Shown here piece after piece: positions 4,852 to 6,162 of a stretch of 6,162 bases of DNA (its first letter is position 1; every line of letters starts with the position of its first letter). The position numbers and the translations under genes are program-made. Under the pieces are notes generated by a model. It did not search any database. It was given only the letters and a program-made list of their open reading frames with translations, and had not been told where the DNA came from. Where the stretch lies: assembly GCA_016867095.1 (NCBI GenBank), contig VGKK01000066.1, positions 1 through 6,162 on the forward strand, given 5' to 3'. Origin of the DNA: Candidatus Omnitrophota bacterium. Lineage in GTDB: Bacteria > Omnitrophota > Gorgyraeia > Gygaellales > Profunditerraquicolaceae.

Positions 4852-5892
4852 ATGTTGAGGTATTTGACCGCAGGTGAGTCGCATGGAAAGGCAGAGGTGG
4901 CGATTTTAGAGGGGCTGCCCGCGGGCCTTAAGGTGGAGGCAGCAAAAATAGATCAGGAATTGACGCGCCGGCAGGCCGGCACAGGCCGCGGCAGGCGGAT
5001 GCAGATTGAAAAAGATAAAGTCCGGATACTTTCAGGATTAAAGCAGGGCCTTAGTTTAGGCAGCCCGGTTGCTTTACTGATTGAAAATAAGGATTTTAGT
5101 ATTGAGCGGCTGCCGAGGGTTATTTGCCCGCGGCCCGGGCACGCGGATTTAGCTGGCCTTTTAAAATACGGTTTCAGCGACGCGCGCAATGTTTTAGAGC
5201 GCGCCTCAGCCAGAGAGACCGCCAGCCGCGTGGCAATAGGGGCGGTGTGCAAAATATTTTTAAGGGAATTCCGCATAGATATAACCAGCCGGGTATTATC
5301 CATCGGCGGAGAATCTGCGCATACCGCTATGCAGGATAAAATTTTGCAGGCCCAGCAGGAAAAAGACACTGTGGGCGGTATTTTTGAAGTGGCAGCCCAA
5401 GGCGTTCCTTGCGGTTTAGGCAGTTATGTCCAGCCTGACCGGCGCTTAGACGCCAGGTTAGCCGCGGCCATAATTTCCATTCCCGGGATTAAAGCCATAG
5501 AATTCGGCTTAGGCTTTGGTTATGCCGATAGATTCGGATCGGCAAGCCACGATGCCATATACTACAATAAAGCTAAGGGGTATTTTCGCCGCACCAATAA
5601 TGCCGGCGGAATTGAAGGCGGCATCTCTAACGGCGAGGATTTACTCATCCGCGCCTGTATGAAACCCATCTCAACTTTATTAAATCCGCTGGATTCGGTA
5701 AATATTGCCAGCCGAAAAGCCGCAAAAGCAACCGTAGAACGTTCAGATACCTGCGTTGTGGAAGCCGCGGGAGTGATTGCCGAGGCCGGGGCGGCCCTGG
5801 TTTTGGCAGATGCCCTGTTGGAAAAGTTCGGCGGCGATAACCTGCCGGATATCAAAAAGGCCTACCAGGCTTATCAAGCCAGAATTCGTTAA
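4852..5892 (+). CDS. aroC: Chorismate synthase
   Basis: A 346-residue enzyme that converts 5-enolpyruvylshikimate-3-phosphate to chorismate, the last step of the shikimate pathway, using reduced FMN as cofactor. Signatures: GESHG (8-12, with the conserved His11), RRQAGTGRGRRMQIE (39-53), RPGHADLAG (94-102), RNVLERASARETASR (112-126), NNAGGIEGGISNGE (249-262) and RSDTCVVEAAGV (297-308). Length is normal for bacterial AroC (about 350-390). The start MLRYLTAGESHG is canonical, with AGGAGG (4842-4847) four bases upstream of ATG. No other aromatic-pathway gene is next to it here. A 60-bp repeat lies immediately upstream and may carry or disturb its promoter. It appears intact. Confidence 0.97.
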   Translation: MLRYLTAGESHGKAEVAILEGLPAGLKVEAAKIDQELTRRQAGTGRGRRMQIEKDKVRILSGLKQGLSLGSPVALLIENKDFSIERLPRVICPRPGHADLAGLLKYGFSDARNVLERASARETASRVAIGAVCKIFLREFRIDITSRVLSIGGESAHTAMQDKILQAQQEKDTVGGIFEVAAQGVPCGLGSYVQPDRRLDARLAAAIISIPGIKAIEFGLGFGYADRFGSASHDAIYYNKAKGYFRRTNNAGGIEGGISNGEDLLIRACMKPISTLLNPLDSVNIASRKAAKATVERSDTCVVEAAGVIAEAGAALVLADALLEKFGGDNLPDIKKAYQAYQARIR

Positions 5893-5936
5893 AAATCTGC
5901 GTTAGAAAATCGCTTCCTCTGCGTCTATTTAAGTGA

Positions 5937-6087
5937 GGCCACAGCTTACGGAACGGACACCCGGCTGTATCGGAACAGCCGGTGTGCCGCTTGTGTGGTA
6001 AGTGAACGTAAGTTGTTTGGCCGAACTTATCCCGCTGAGTGCCGTAAAATTGTCGAAGAGAATTTTATGGCATCTTACGAGGCGGGA
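5937..6087 (+). other. Highly structured spacer between aroC and the SpoVG-like gene
   Basis: Three nested or adjacent stems are visible: GGCC-ACAGCTTAC (5937-5949) with GTAAGTTGT-(TT)-GGCC (6008-6022); inside it CGGACA-CCGGCTG (5954-5967) with CAGCCGG-TGT-CCG (5976-5989, two bulges); and a 12-pair stem 6040-6051/6061-6072 above TCCCGC/GCGGGA (6030-6035/6082-6087). No poly-T run follows, so this is not a simple terminator. It matches no riboswitch class I can recall. It may be a 5' leader or small RNA. However, the frame from 5893 is open throughout, so unrecognised coding sequence is not excluded. Confidence 0.4.
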
Positions 6088-6111
6088 GATAGACAGAGGG
6101 AGGTGATTAAG

Positions 6112-6162
6112 ATGGAAGAAGGGGAAATTTCTGTCAGCCGCATTTACAAGGTTGACGGCGAC
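6112..6162 (+). CDS. Probable SpoVG-family protein, N-terminal fragment
   Basis: The first 17 codons of a gene that runs off the window. ATG at 6112 follows a strong Shine-Dalgarno GGAGGTGAT (6099-6107) with good spacing. The product begins MEEGEISVSRIYKVDGD. The ISVSRIYKVDGD stretch fits the first strand of SpoVG proteins, where a V-x-R-I/V-x segment is followed by a turn of D-G-E/D type. SpoVG proteins are small site-specific nucleic-acid-binding regulators, named for sporulation in Bacillus but present in many non-sporulating bacteria. Only 17 residues are visible, so the call is tentative. The reading frame is the same as that of aroC and stays open back to the aroC stop; an in-frame ATG at 6067 has no good RBS and is less likely. 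Confidence 0.5.
   Translation, partial: MEEGEISVSRIYKVDGD

Noticed and set aside
4953..5855. Open frames within aroC on both strands (4953-5369, 5124-5339, 5562-5855)
   Set aside because: aroC is intact and conserved across the whole stretch; the others show no RBS or family match.
5954..5989. aroC intrinsic terminator
   Set aside because: The GC-rich hairpin is strong but no T-run follows; the region looks more like structured leader or RNA than a rho-independent terminator.

Overview
The window looks like a bacterial chromosome segment with moderate GC and compact genes. The gene set (short Ski2-like helicase, DUF3786 protein, DUF192 protein, RAYT transposase with its repeats, chorismate synthase next to a SpoVG-like start) and strong Shine-Dalgarno sites resemble uncultivated lineages such as Candidatus Omnitrophota. 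That assignment is a weak inference; nothing here is a taxonomic marker.

Positions 1-566 hold the 3' end of a Nudix hydrolase gene, abutted by a DUF192 envelope-protein gene. A strong sigma70-type promoter begins inside the end of the DUF192 gene. It leads into a c-di-GMP-I (GEMM-I) riboswitch at about 620-699, followed by an intrinsic terminator at 705-735. Behind the terminator lie two very small genes, 780-887 and 902-1012, each with its own good ribosome binding site. They encode paralogous peptides of 35 and 36 residues, extremely rich in Arg and His, that align without gaps. This riboswitch-controlled peptide pair is the most novel feature of the window. The second peptide gene ends 2 bp from the stop codon of a convergent 625-residue Ski2-like RNA helicase gene.

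Positions 2911-4835 are shaped by a repeat family. A 60-bp repeat copy lies upstream of the helicase, and an inverted copy with 57/60 matches lies upstream of aroC. A shortened 31-bp copy sits between them. A REP-associated tyrosine transposase (RAYT) gene lies between the first and the shortened copy, giving a candidate element of about 0.7 kb. All three copies point the same end at the start of the adjacent gene (helicase, DUF3786 protein, aroC). Between the shortened copy and the far copy are a DUF3786 gene and a secreted thermonuclease gene.

The right end carries a complete aroC (chorismate synthase, last step of the shikimate pathway). A roughly 220-bp spacer follows, with extensive base-pairing potential, and then the first 17 codons of a probable SpoVG-family gene. 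The genes do not form one pathway. The coherent units are the c-di-GMP-responsive peptide operon and the RAYT/repeat system.
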